This document shows, one piece after another, positions 38,901 through 45,578 of a stretch of 64,000 nt of DNA (the stretch's first letter is position 1; each line of letters begins with the position of its first letter). Source of the stretch: Nocardia aobensis NBRC 100429 (GTDB taxonomy: Bacteria > Actinomycetota > Actinomycetes > Mycobacteriales > Mycobacteriaceae). Both the position numbers and the translations under genes were made by a program. The notes below the pieces were generated by a model. It had not been told where the DNA came from. It saw only the letters and a list, made by a program, of their open reading frames with translations, and searched no databases. The stretch spans positions 24,163-88,162 of the forward strand of contig NZ_BAFQ01000147.1 of NCBI RefSeq assembly GCF_000308375.1. The letters are read 5' to 3'.

Positions 38901-41900
38901 ATCGGGTCGAACTGCGCGCACACCGAATCCAGCGCCTCGGCGAAAACCGGGAACGCCTCGTACAGGCCCGCGCCCATACCGATCCGCTGGGCGCCCTGAC
39001 CGGTGAACAGGAACGCCGTCCGCCCCGAACCGGCGACGCCGTCGACGATATCGGTGCCCGGACGCGCCGCGGCGAGATCGGCCAGCCGCGCGAGCACCTC
39101 CTCCCGATCGCGGCCGAAAACCACACTGCGCGAATCCAAGTGCGCACGGTCGGTGGCCAGCGCCTGGGCGACCTCGGCGATAACGGCCTGCGGACGCTCC
39201 GACAACCAGGTGTGCAGCGTCGCCGCCTGCGCTCGCAGCCCCGCCTCCCCCTTGCCCGAGATCAGCAACGGGATGCTCGCGACGGTGGTAACCGGCTGTG
39301 TCGCAGCACTTTCGACACGCTGCGCGGCCGGCGCTTCCTCGAGGATCACGTGAGAATTGGTGCCGCTGATCCCGAACGACGACACACCGGCCCGGCGCAC
39401 CCGATCGCCGGTGGGCCACGGTTCGGCGTCGGTCAGCAGCCGCACCGCACCGGTCGCCCAGTCCACGTGCGGGGACGGCGTGTCGGCGTGCAAGGTGCGT
39501 GGCAACCGCTCGTGGCGCAGTGCCTGCACCATCTTGATCACACCCGCCACGCCGGCGGCGGCGACGGTATGACCGATATTCGATTTCAGGGACCCGATCC
39601 GCAACGGTTCCCCACGGTCGCGTCCGTAGGCGGCGATCAACGCCTGCGCCTCGATCGGATCACCCAGCGTGGTGCCGGTGCCGTGCGCCTCGACGGCGTC
39701 GACGTCGCCGGCCGATAGTCCCGCATTGGCGAGGGCCTGCGCGATCACCCGTTCCTGCGACGGACCGTTCGGGGCGGTCAGACCGTTGCTCGCGCCGTCC
39801 TGGTTCACCGCACTACCGCGGACGACGGCCACGATGTCGTGGCCGAGCCGCTGTGCGTCCGACAGTCGTTCCAGCACCAGCACGCCGGAACCCTCCGACC
39901 AGGCCACACCGTCGGCGGCGGCGGAGAACGCCTTGCACCGGCCGTCCGGTGCCAGACCGCGCTGCCGCGAGAAGTCGACGTAGAGGTAGGGACTGGCCGC
40001 GACGGTGACTCCACCGGCGAGCACCAGCGAACTGTCCCCCTGACGCAACGCCTGACAGGCCAGGTGCAACGCCACCAGCGACGACGAGCACGCGGTATCG
40101 ACCGTCACCGCCGGACCTTCCAGGCCGAACACGTAGGCGACGCGGCCGGAGATGACACTGTGCGACGTGCCGGTCAGCCGGAAACCCTCCAGGTCACCGG
40201 TCACCCGTCCGGCATAGCCCGACGAGCAGGCGCCGACGAACACACCGGTATCGCTGCCGCGTAGCGAGGTCGGGTCGATACCCGCGTCCTCCAGGGCTTC
40301 CCATGATGTTTCGAGCAGCAGACGCTGTTGCGGATCCATCGCCAGCGCTTCCCGCGGGCTGATCCCGAAGAAGGACGGATCGAAATCGGCTGCGCCACTG
40401 AGGAATCCACCATGGCGGGTGTAGACCGTACCGGGTTTTCCCGGATCCGGATCGAAGAGCCGGTCCAGGTCCCATCCGCGATCGGTGGGGAATTCGCCGA
40501 TCGCATCCCGGCCCGCGGCCACCAGATCCCACAGGTCCTGCGCGGATCGCACCCCGCCGGGAAAACGGGCGCTCATGCCGACGATCGCGATCGGTTCGTC
40601 GGCGGTACCGCGCCGCGCCGCCCGACGGTGCCCGCGCTCGACGCCGGTGATCCGTTCCCGCAGCAGTGTGGCGACGGCGGTCGCGGTCGGATGGTCGAAG
40701 ACGAGCGACGCCGGCAGGGGAATTCCGGTGGCCCGCGTCAACCGATTCTGCAGTTGCACGCCGCTGACGGAGTCGAAGCCGAACTCGGTGAGCGGCAACG
40801 TGGGGTGGATCGCCTCGGCCGACTCGTGACCGAGGACGGCCGCGGCCTGCTCGCGAACGATGTCGAGAACGAGGGTGTCGTACTGATATTCGGGGGCGCC
40901 CCGCAGTCGCCGCGCCAGCGGTGTGTCATCCCAGGTCGCCGTCTGTTCCGCACCGTCGGCCTCGACCTCCGGAATCCGCGCGGCGGTCGCGGCGCGGGCG
41001 ACCGGCGTACCGGACGCGACCGTGCGACGCTGAAACGCGTACGGCGGCAGGTCGACTCGCGTTCCCCCCGGCACCAGTGCTCGTGGCGCCACGGGCATCC
41101 CGGCGCAGAATGCCTGGGCCAGCGAGGCCAGGAACCGCTCCGGCCCGCCCTCGCCGCGGCGCAACGACCCGACGACCGCTACCTCCGCGCCCGCACCGGC
41201 CGCTTCGGCGGTCACCCCCACACCCATGGTCAGCACCGGATGCGGACTCGTCTCGACGAAACCGTCCACACCGTCGGCGATCAGCGCGGTGACGGCATCG
41301 GCGAATCGAACCGGCTCCCGCAACGACCGGTACCAGTAGTCGGCATCCAGTTCCGCGGTATCCACCCGCTCGGCGGTCACCGTGGAGAACATCGGCACTG
41401 CCCCGGAGCGCGGGCGGATGGGCGCGAGTTCCGAGAGCAGCCGCGCGCGGACCCGCTCGACCGCCTTCGAATGTGACGCGTAGTCCACCGGAATCCGGCG
41501 GGCCCACACTCCGGCCCTGGCACAGGCCGCGACGAACTCCGCCACCGCCTCGACGTCACCGGCGATCACACACTGGGCGGGCCCGTTCACCGCGGCCATC
41601 GACAGCCGATCGCCGTACGCGGACAGGCGTTCGCGCAGCGCGTCCGCACCGAGCCCGATCGAGGCCATCGCGCCCTGCCCGGCCAGTTCCTCGGCCACCG
41701 CCCGCGACCGCAGCGCCACCACCCGCGCGGCGTCGGACAGCGACAGCCCACCGGCGATGTGAGCGGCCGCGATCTCACCCTGCGAATGACCGATCACCAC
41801 ATCCGGTTCCACACCGGCCGCGCGCCACATCCGCGCCAGCGAGACCATCACCGCGAACAGCACGGGTTGCACCACGTCCACCCGGTCCAGCGGGGGCGCG

Positions 41901-43606
41901 TCGTGCGCACCACGCAGTACGGCCGTCAGCGACCAGTCCACGTAGGGCGCCAACGCCGCGTCGCATTCGGCGATCGACTCCGCGAACGCGCCGCCCGCGT
42001 CCAGCAGGCCCAGCGCCATACCCTCCCATTGGCTTCCCTGTCCTGGGAAGACGAAGGCGATCCGCCGTGGCGCGGCGCGCCCGACAGCGGGTTCGATCGC
42101 CACCGCGGGCGCGGCCGGGTCGGCCAGGGCCGCCAAGCCCGCCAGCAGGTCGTCGCGGTCCCGGCCGACGACGCTGCCGCGCCATTCCATTCGGGCGCGC
42201 GTGGTCAGCAGGGAGAAACCCACGTCGGCCGCGGTCGGCTCCGGATGGCGCAACAGCCATTCCCGCAGCCGGGCCGCTTGCGCCCGGACGCCGCCCTCGC
42301 TCCGGGCCGAGACCACCCACGCCACCGCGCCGGTGTCGTCGTCCGCCGTGGCCGAGCCGACCTCGGGCGCCTCCTCCACGATCACGTGGGCATTCGAGCC
42401 GCCCATGCCGAACGACGACACCCCGGCCCGGCGCACCGCGGCCGCAGGCCAGTTCTCGGTATCGGTGACGACGCGTAAAGCCAACTCGCCGAGCGGAATT
42501 CGAGGATTCGGCGTCTCGAAGTTCAGGCTGGCGACCAGTTCCCGGCGGGAAAGGCAGAGCACGGTCTTGACCAGGCCCGCGATACCCGAAGCGCCCTCCA
42601 GGTGACCGATATTGGTCTTGACCGAGCCGACGGCCAGCGGGGTGTCGCGATCCGGGCCGTAGGTGTCACCGAGCGCGGCCGCCTCCACCGGATCACCGGC
42701 CGGTGTTCCCGTGCCGTGCAGTTCGACGTACTGCACCGACGGCGCGTCGACGCCCGCCGCGGTCAGCGCCGCGCGGATCGCCGCGGCTTGCGCGTCACGG
42801 CTGGGCGCGCTCAGCACACGGCGCTCGTTACCGGTGGCGACCGCACTGCCGCGGATCACGGCATGGATCCGGTCGCCGTCGGCGATGGCGCGGTCCAGCG
42901 ATTTCAGCACCACCATGGCGCCGCCCTCACCCCGCACGAACCCGTCGGCTCGCGCGTCGAAGGTGTAGCAGGCGCCGAGTGCCGACTGTGCGCCGAACTG
43001 CTCGATCCGCTCGCTGCTGGTCGGCGAGAGAATCAGATTCAGACCGCCGGCCAGCGCCAGCTCACTTTCCCCGCTGCGCAGGCTCTCGCAGGCCAGATGC
43101 ACCGCGACCAGCGACGACGCCTGGGCGCTGTCGACCAGGACGCTCGGGCCGCCGAAACCGAAGTAGTTCGAGACGCGGTTGGCGATGATGCCGCGCCCGA
43201 CTCCCCACAGCGAGTGGCGGCCGACGCCCGGGCCACCCTGCGAGGCGAGCAGTTCGGCGAAATCGCTTCCGGTACAACCCAAGAACACGCCGTGGCGCCG
43301 GCCGTCGCTCGGCGTGGCGGTCAGGCCGGCGTCCTCGAGCGCCTCCCAGCCCAGTTCCAGTGCCAGCAGTTGCTGTGGATCGATCGCCCGCGCTTCGTTG
43401 GGCGAGATCCCGAAGAAGTCCGCGTCGAAATCTCCTGCGGTACTCAGGAAACCGGCGCGCTCGGTGATGTTCTCCCGTCCGGCCGGCGCCGCGCCGATCG
43501 CGGCGCGCCCGTCTCTGAGCAGCTGCCAATAACCGTCGAGATCGGCCGCCCCCGGCATTCTGCAGGACATACCGACGATAGCGACGGCATTTGCCGATCC
43601 GGTCAC
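29957..43606 (-). CDS. Modular type I polyketide synthase: KSQ loading module plus modules 1 and 2
   Basis: A 4549-residue PKS that starts assembly. The start is GTG 43604-43606 with AGGA about 9 nt upstream. The loading module has a KS-like domain (about 8-420) whose active-site Cys is Gln162 (VDSAQASSL), the hallmark of KSQ decarboxylases. Its AT (515-850) has GHSQGE and YASH, the methylmalonyl-CoA signature, followed by an ACP (907-982). Module 1: KS 1005-1425, AT 1529-1825, DH 1885-2170, KR 2362-2550, ACP 2639-2719. Module 2: KS 2744-3165, AT 3265-3560, DH 3634-3920, KR 4109-4285, ACP 4389-4465. Both extender KSs have TACSSS, both ATs are malonyl-type (GHSIGE, HAFH), and both KRs have LDD. 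The final ~80 residues are a C-terminal docking region. By known KSQ chemistry the starter should be propionyl from decarboxylated methylmalonyl. There is no N-terminal docking domain, as expected for the first protein. Confidence 0.98.
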   Translation of the reverse strand: MTGSANAVAIVGMSCRMPGAADLDGYWQLLRDGRAAIGAAPAGRENITERAGFLSTAGDFDADFFGISPNEARAIDPQQLLALELGWEALEDAGLTATPSDGRRHGVFLGCTGSDFAELLASQGGPGVGRHSLWGVGRGIIANRVSNYFGFGGPSVLVDSAQASSLVAVHLACESLRSGESELALAGGLNLILSPTSSERIEQFGAQSALGACYTFDARADGFVRGEGGAMVVLKSLDRAIADGDRIHAVIRGSAVATGNERRVLSAPSRDAQAAAIRAALTAAGVDAPSVQYVELHGTGTPAGDPVEAAALGDTYGPDRDTPLAVGSVKTNIGHLEGASGIAGLVKTVLCLSRRELVASLNFETPNPRIPLGELALRVVTDTENWPAAAVRRAGVSSFGMGGSNAHVIVEEAPEVGSATADDDTGAVAWVVSARSEGGVRAQAARLREWLLRHPEPTAADVGFSLLTTRARMEWRGSVVGRDRDDLLAGLAALADPAAPAVAIEPAVGRAAPRRIAFVFPGQGSQWEGMALGLLDAGGAFAESIAECDAALAPYVDWSLTAVLRGAHDAPPLDRVDVVQPVLFAVMVSLARMWRAAGVEPDVVIGHSQGEIAAAHIAGGLSLSDAARVVALRSRAVAEELAGQGAMASIGLGADALRERLSAYGDRLSMAAVNGPAQCVIAGDVEAVAEFVAACARAGVWARRIPVDYASHSKAVERVRARLLSELAPIRPRSGAVPMFSTVTAERVDTAELDADYWYRSLREPVRFADAVTALIADGVDGFVETSPHPVLTMGVGVTAEAAGAGAEVAVVGSLRRGEGGPERFLASLAQAFCAGMPVAPRALVPGGTRVDLPPYAFQRRTVASGTPVARAATAARIPEVEADGAEQTATWDDTPLARRLRGAPEYQYDTLVLDIVREQAAAVLGHESAEAIHPTLPLTEFGFDSVSGVQLQNRLTRATGIPLPASLVFDHPTATAVATLLRERITGVERGHRRAARRGTADEPIAIVGMSARFPGGVRSAQDLWDLVAAGRDAIGEFPTDRGWDLDRLFDPDPGKPGTVYTRHGGFLSGAADFDPSFFGISPREALAMDPQQRLLLETSWEALEDAGIDPTSLRGSDTGVFVGACSSGYAGRVTGDLEGFRLTGTSHSVISGRVAYVFGLEGPAVTVDTACSSSLVALHLACQALRQGDSSLVLAGGVTVAASPYLYVDFSRQRGLAPDGRCKAFSAAADGVAWSEGSGVLVLERLSDAQRLGHDIVAVVRGSAVNQDGASNGLTAPNGPSQERVIAQALANAGLSAGDVDAVEAHGTGTTLGDPIEAQALIAAYGRDRGEPLRIGSLKSNIGHTVAAAGVAGVIKMVQALRHERLPRTLHADTPSPHVDWATGAVRLLTDAEPWPTGDRVRRAGVSSFGISGTNSHVILEEAPAAQRVESAATQPVTTVASIPLLISGKGEAGLRAQAATLHTWLSERPQAVIAEVAQALATDRAHLDSRSVVFGRDREEVLARLADLAAARPGTDIVDGVAGSGRTAFLFTGQGAQRIGMGAGLYEAFPVFAEALDSVCAQFDPMLNRSLREVMFGDAALLDRTEFTQPALFAFEVAMFRLLESFGVTADVLIGHSIGELAAAHLAGLWSLPDACRLVAARGRLMGALPAGGAMLAVAATEAEVNDAVAEHPGRVSVAAVNAPGALVVSGDEEAIERIEARFAERGAKTTRLRVGHAFHSHRMDPMLAEFESVAAELTYHRPRLPMVSNVSGQLAGDDILEPAYWVRQVRAAVRFAPGIETLAASGVRRFLELGPDAVLAALTRRSLPETADSTVAAAARRDHDEIRQLLTMLAHAHVAGVRVDWPPLFGHRPRRRVPLPTYAFRHQRFWLPQRETAGDSSAHPLLTGVVPVAGTDEFVFTGRFSLSSDPWVADHMTYGTVVLPSATLVEFLLVAGGRIGCGVLDELTLEAPILPSGDDEVELQVSVREPDPSGRRSFVFHFRRAGEWVRNASGVLAPAWEGGDALLDRLRDEPWPPADAETLDTAWIPEQIATGSGLEYGPAFLGVEAAWQRDGTVFSEIALDTVAASDPERFDLHPALLDLVMHAGLAGLVWRDQDGDPDTGRLLFRWGGARLHQPLVKATRLRVIAVASGPETISVATVDDSGRPVVSVDAVVMRPYDVRQLRGTMTADDAGLYELQWTPMAAPTIVSANRMAVLGSEPLAGIDACYATPAEVAAAQPIPETVVWRPDIGSASGDPAAVRTHLESVLATVQSWLTEERLAGTRLIVTTANGAALPGETPDSAAAAVRGLIRSAQSEYPGRFVLVDADDSVADRDVRTVLDAVLAADEPQVAARRGAVLVPRLARVRDEYRQEPAFGDGTVLITGGTGGLGALVARHLVSAHGVRRLLLVSRRGENSPGAMELAAELAEAGATVEVAACDVGDRAAVRGLLGSIVPEHPLTAVIHAAGVLDDATLAGLDAEQLRRVFDAKAAAAHHLHELTSDLTAFVLFSSVAATIGSAGQANYAAANSCLDALAHARRAAGLPAVSLAWGPWNSAGGMTGDLDRSAVARWERLGLHPLGDAEGLRLFDAAIGRGDAHAVAMRFDPAQLRREARHGVVPAALRGFLPRTAERTTDRPAAASGALAARLSEVPDSARAEVVLELVREHAAAVLGHPSAADVDPGARFDALGFDSLGGVEFRNRLSKATGVQLPSTLVFDHPTADAVAALLRAKIEGTDSARPVHAPRRARADEPIAIVGMSCRFPGGADSPEQLWDLVSSGTDATTEFPDDRGWDLARLIDPDPDKPGTVYSRGGGFLGAAGDFDAGFFGISPREALAMDPQQRLLLETSWEALEHSGIDPMTLRGSDTGVFAGACASGYVDHVTGDLEGFRLTGTTHSVVSGRVAYVFGLEGPAVTIDTACSSSLVALHLACQALRQGETSLALAGGVTVAATPYLSVDFARQRGLSPDGRCKAFSAAADGVAFSEGVGVLVLERLSDARRQGHEILAVIRGSAVNQDGASNGLTAPNGPSQERVIGQALAAAGLTPADVDAVEAHGTGTPLGDPIEANALIAAYGRDRGDREPLRIGSIKSNIGHTVAAAGVGGVIKMVQALRHETLPPTLHAETPSPHVDWSAGDVRLLSRAEPWRAGKSVRRAGVSSFGVSGTNAHLIIEEAPAPRPPVSAPVAAGPDLPMPWLVSARSETALGAQAAKLRQWLDDHAGADPLDVAYSLLTTRTHHEFRAVVLGGERDEMLTALARLAAGNITPAVVSGSPRAGKTAFLFTGQGAQRAGMGAGLAAAFPVFAAALDEVCARFDPLLGCSLRQVMFTGRADDRDAAASDGVLDRTRLTQPALFAFEVALYRLVESFGVVPDLLIGHSIGELAAAYVAGVWSLDDACTLVAARGRLMDALPPGGAMLAIAAPETDVVTALEAFGDRVSLAAVNSPGAVVVSGDEDVVAQLDRQFSGEGRKTSRLRVSHAFHSARMEPMLAEFRAVADGVTFRAPRIPLVSNVSGAVAGDEIVDPGYWTSQVRAAVRFAPGVAALVAAGARRFLEIGPDAVLAAMTRQTLTEEVEQRSVVAAAARRDHDEVEQFLTMLAHAHTAGLAVDWNQLYAGRRVSRIPLPTYAFDHRRYWLEPPRADRAAASEHPLLTEVVRVADRDEWLFTGRLAQRTHPWLADHTTYGVVLVPSAALMEMLLVAGERIGCAAVEELTLEAPILPPADGEVELQVLVREPDATGRRSFTVHYRLAEAPDREWSRNASGVLSAEQLTDIGLVDMLRTEPWPPADAEPVDTDWIPAQVARAAGLEYGPAFLGVEAAWRSGDTVFSEVALDGEVPAERFRLHPALFDMVMHAGLACLIWPDHQGNPAEGKLLFRWGATQIHRTAPVGSLRVMAVQRSSEAISVVAVDRDGNAVVTIDEVVMRSYDVQQFRATLSGGRAARYGMRWTAVDVPAAPLGRTVLLGAAGMSGIEERYPDQAALAARATAPDVVVWSEHAVVQSDSPQATGDRVKSALRVVREWLADERVAPSQLVVVTARAATLPGEIPDAAAAAVWGLIRSAQTEYPGRIVLLDTDETAISAESVRVAIATGEPQLAVRGDRFLAPRLEPLSAHPAERVSFGAGTVLITGGTGGLGALLARHLVTAYGVRRLLLVSRRGDRADGAAELSAELSGLGAQVRIAACDVSDRAALRDLLTDDTRDHPLTGVVHTAGVLDDSAFHTLTDAGVGRVLAAKAEAAWHLHELTRDMDLSAFVLFSSIAGSIGSAGQANYAAANSFLDALAVRRRAEGLPALSLAWGPWQQDIGMTGVLDRTALARLERLGLAPLDRAEGLRLFDESLTAPEPAPVLVHLDTDTLRMEAHTGSIPAVLRGFVRTSGRTATASRGDVSLGERLHGVAEEKRRGVVLDLVRENVAAVLGYGSADDIGADRGFSELGFDSLGGVEFRNRLSKATGLSLPSTLVFDYPTAAEVADYLLAQTTVTAPQSPTSAAAPDDIARLEALLERIITGGDDSDRTVAGLRGVSERLRGFLGGTSSDGNYDDLEFTSDSELFDLIDEEFGPA
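30210..35375 (-). other. PKS module 2: KS-AT-DH-KR-ACP (malonyl)
   Basis: Approximate domains: KS 35375-34110, AT 33800-32920, DH 32705-31850, KR 31290-30750, ACP 30470-30210. The DH has H-TTY-G-VVLV-P and HPALFDMVMH, matching the type in module 1. The KR is B-type (LDD). Confidence 0.92.
35450..40592 (-). other. PKS module 1: KS-AT-DH-KR-ACP (malonyl)
   Basis: Approximate domains: KS 40592-39330, AT 39020-38130, DH 37950-37100, KR 36520-35960, ACP 35700-35450. The DH belongs to a visibly different type from those of modules 5-8, with H-MTY-G-TVVL-P and HPALLDLVMH, but its catalytic residues are present. The KR is B-type (LDD). Confidence 0.92.
40640..43590 (-). other. PKS loading module: KSQ-AT(methylmalonyl)-ACP
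   Basis: KSQ about 43590-42360, AT 42070-41070, ACP 40900-40640. The Gln codon CAG replacing the active-site Cys codon is at 43121-43123 (minus strand). AT motifs GHSQGE and YASH indicate methylmalonyl-CoA, so decarboxylation on the ACP should give a propionyl starter. Confidence 0.94.
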
Positions 43607-43682
43607 CTCTGAAATTCCTTCCTCGATGAACGCGCGAACTCGCGAACGCCCTCACCATTGCCCGGGGGGTACGAATTCTGCT

Positions 43683-43710
43683 TCTATACAACGTTTTTGG
43701 ACGCGTTCAC
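43683..43710 (-). promoter_or_regulatory. Possible promoter of the PKS operon
   Basis: On the minus strand a TATAGA -10-like hexamer (43683-43688) lies 16 nt after GTGAAC (43705-43710), a poor -35. It is about 77 nt upstream of the GTG start. This is pattern matching only. Confidence 0.3.
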
Positions 43711-44115
43711 GGCCCAGCGAAGAGTCCCGAACGATATATGAGCGTCCTCCACACGCAGCCGGATTCGCCTCGGAGCAGACGAGGCCGTCCGCTCCGATAT
43801 GCCGGATTTCGTACGGCAACCGAAGGTATGCCGGAGTGTCGAGGCGCGCGGAGAAGAGGTAGTGCCCGAGCGGGATGCGTACGCCGCATCTACGCGACGG
43901 CGCCGTGATCTATCACAAGGATCCCTTTCGGGGTTCGTACAACAGCACAGGACTCATAGTTACTGAACAGTATTTGGCCGTTCCGAGTCTTGCCAGCAGT
44001 GGGAATAGTGTGATGTACGCCGCTGCCCGGCGATCGGTATCGAGGCCGAAAACCGCGCACTGCCTGCGGGTTCGCCGTGTCGGAGCCACAACCCGCCAGA
44101 CCCCCGACGGAAACG

Positions 44116-44148
44116 AAAAAGGTCCCGGAACCTTCTGGTTCCGGGACC
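44116..44148 (-). terminator. Rho-independent terminator of the tRNA-fMet gene
   Basis: A perfect 12-bp inverted repeat (44121-44132 with 44137-44148, 4-nt loop) is followed on the minus strand by five T residues (44116-44120). It lies 10 nt beyond the 3' end of the tRNA. Confidence 0.93.
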
Positions 44149-44158
44149 TCTTCACTAG

Positions 44159-44232
44159 TAGCGGGGACAGGATTTGAACCTGCGACCTCTGGGTTATGAG
44201 CCCAGCGAGCTACCGAGCTGCTCCACCCCGCG
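44159..44232 (-). tRNA. Initiator tRNA-fMet (anticodon CAT)
   Basis: The 74-nt gene folds as a standard cloverleaf with anticodon CAT. Two initiator signatures are present: three consecutive G-C pairs in the anticodon stem (CTGGG/CCCAG), and an unpaired 5' end of the acceptor stem (C1 against T72). CCA is not encoded. It is transcribed toward the PKS genes from a recognisable promoter and ends at a strong hairpin. Confidence 0.96.
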
Positions 44233-44244
44233 TCGGTGAACACA

Positions 44245-44274
44245 ACATTACACACGAGTCGACAGACGTAGCAA
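44245..44274 (-). promoter_or_regulatory. Promoter of tRNA-fMet
   Basis: Minus-strand -10 TAATGT (44245-44250) and -35 TTGCTA (44269-44274) are separated by 18 nt. The predicted transcription start is only a few bases before the mature tRNA. Confidence 0.6.
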
Positions 44275-44849
44275 ATCCGGTGGTCAGGACCGGTTTGGAC
44301 GAGCATCGACGCGATCTCGACCGTCGGCCGCCACAGCTTCCCGCCCGCGAAATACCGGCCGGCCACGCTCGCTGACCACATCGACACCGACCGCCGAAAT
44401 CTCACACACGAAGCCCGAATCGGACGAACCGGCGGCTCGATACAGAAGCCTCGCAACACCTCGAATGAGGAGAACTCGCGTGGGAAACGCGCGCGTTTCC
44501 AAAAAGCAGGCCAGGAAAACGTGACCCGGACCACTATTTTCACGTGATTCACCGCACATAACGGCCGCATAACGAACGACCGGAATGTCCGAACATGGCA
44601 TAGCCAACCTGCATCAACGCTCGAATCCGGTTATTCGCTTCATGCAATTGTCTCTGTTATCAAGACGTGATCTGCCGAGATCTGTTCGTTATGGTCGAGT
44701 GCGGCCCGGATCGAACCCGTGATGGGCATCCAGACCCGAACCGCTGCACACCGGCAACCCTGCCCCGCGGTTCGGGGATCCCCGACCTCCTGGGGGCAGG
44801 GACGCGGCGGAACATCGCCGGGCCGGCGGGCGCAGGGAGGGACACCACC
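44275..44849 (+). other. Intergenic region and structured leader upstream of rpf
   Basis: About 575 bp without a convincing gene. Near the Rpf start, 44758-44801 can form a G+C-rich hairpin (9-bp outer stem, CCCTGCCCC with GGGGCAGGG) enclosing a TCGGGG/CCCCGA palindrome. TTCGCT (44635-44640) and TATCAA (44659-44664), 18 nt apart, are a weak promoter candidate on the plus strand. The length suggests a long regulated 5' leader, but I recognise no known riboswitch. Confidence 0.45.
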
Positions 44850-45389
44850 ATGAACAAGAACCGGAAGATCAGCAGTCGCGCCCTCGGCTTCGCCGCCGTC
44901 GCCGGCGCCCTTGTTGCCGTCCCGTTCGCAGCTTCCACCACTGCTTCGGCTGCGCCCGCCCACGACTGGGACGGTGTCGCGCAGTGCGAGAGCGGCGGCA
45001 ACTGGAATATCAACACCGGTAACGGCTACTACGGCGGTCTGCAGTTCACGCAGTCCACCTGGAGCGCCAACGGTGGCAACGGCTCGCCGCAGAACGCGAG
45101 CAAGGACGAGCAGATCCGCGTCGCGGAGAACGTGCTGCAGACCCAGGGCCCCGGCGCCTGGCCGGTATGCGGCCAGTACCTGCGCTACGCGCCCGCCGAG
45201 GAGAGCCAGCCGGCCCCGGCCCCGCAGCCCGAGCCGACCGCTCCGGTGCAGCTGCCGAACGATCGCCAGGACCTGATCAACAAGGCCACCGACGCCGGCC
45301 AGCAGGCCGCGCAGCGGTTCGGTGTGGGTCACCAGTTCCAGCAGATCCTCGAGCAGAACAGCGGTCTGATCGACTCCCTGGGCCGCTGA
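44850..45389 (+). CDS. Resuscitation-promoting factor (Rpf-family lytic transglycosylase-like)
   Basis: A 179-residue secreted protein that should cleave peptidoglycan glycan strands during exit from dormancy or growth arrest. The ATG at 44850 is preceded by GGGAGG with 9-nt spacing; longer in-frame starts lack a ribosome binding site and would put charged sequence before the signal peptide. Residues 1-32 form a typical signal peptide (basic n-region, hydrophobic Ala/Val core, AxA-like site near SAAPAH). The Rpf domain follows at about residues 34-110, beginning DWDGVAQCESGG, with the catalytic Glu in CESGGNW and a second Cys in WPVCGQYL for the expected disulfide. The remainder is a Pro/Ala/Gln-rich tail with a short helical end. 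There is no LysM or G5 domain, so it is a short RpfC/E-like form. It ends at a perfect 17-bp hairpin. Confidence 0.95.
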   Translation: MNKNRKISSRALGFAAVAGALVAVPFAASTTASAAPAHDWDGVAQCESGGNWNINTGNGYYGGLQFTQSTWSANGGNGSPQNASKDEQIRVAENVLQTQGPGAWPVCGQYLRYAPAEESQPAPAPQPEPTAPVQLPNDRQDLINKATDAGQQAAQRFGVGHQFQQILEQNSGLIDSLGR

Positions 45390-45430
45390 GCCGCGGCGCG
45401 GTAGATTCCGCGCACGCTGCGACCCGAACA

Positions 45431-45469
45431 CTTTCGGCGCTGCCATCCTCGTGATGGCAGCGCCGAAAG
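45431..45469. terminator. Terminator hairpin after rpf
   Basis: A perfect 17-bp inverted repeat (45431-45447 with 45453-45469) with a 5-nt loop, 41 nt after the rpf stop. No T-run follows on either strand, so it is a stem-only terminator candidate that could act in both directions. Confidence 0.75.
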
Positions 45470-45527
45470 TCGTTCGGGGGCCGAAAGCCGTCGTGGGGCC
45501 GAAGGCGATTGTGCAAGCCGAATGCGA

Positions 45528-45556
45528 ACGGCGCCCCGGATCATCCGGGGCGCCGT
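45528..45556. terminator. Terminator hairpin between convergent rpf and UPF0182 genes
   Basis: A perfect 13-bp inverted repeat (45528-45540 with 45544-45556) with a TCA loop, 22 nt past the UPF0182 stop on the minus strand. It probably terminates that gene. No T-run is present. Confidence 0.75.
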
Positions 45557-45578
45557 CGTCGTCGATCACCGGCCGCCG

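Larger units (their letters stand above)
43607..44158. other. Intergenic region upstream of the PKS operon
   Basis: About 550 bp between the first PKS gene and the tRNA. No convincing gene is seen; open frames here overlap the tRNA or lack ribosome binding sites. It holds a possible PKS promoter and the tRNA terminator. Short A/T-rich stretches (near 43683-43735) contrast with the flanks. Confidence 0.7.

Noticed and set aside
43890..44570. 226-codon minus-strand open frame across the tRNA
   Set aside because: It contains the whole tRNA-fMet and its terminator, and no ribosome binding site is evident.
44650..44849. c-di-AMP (ydaO/yuaA) riboswitch upstream of rpf
   Set aside because: Expected in this position in actinobacteria, but the conserved blocks (GGGGTGAAT-like and GTCAGCTAAC-like) are not present.
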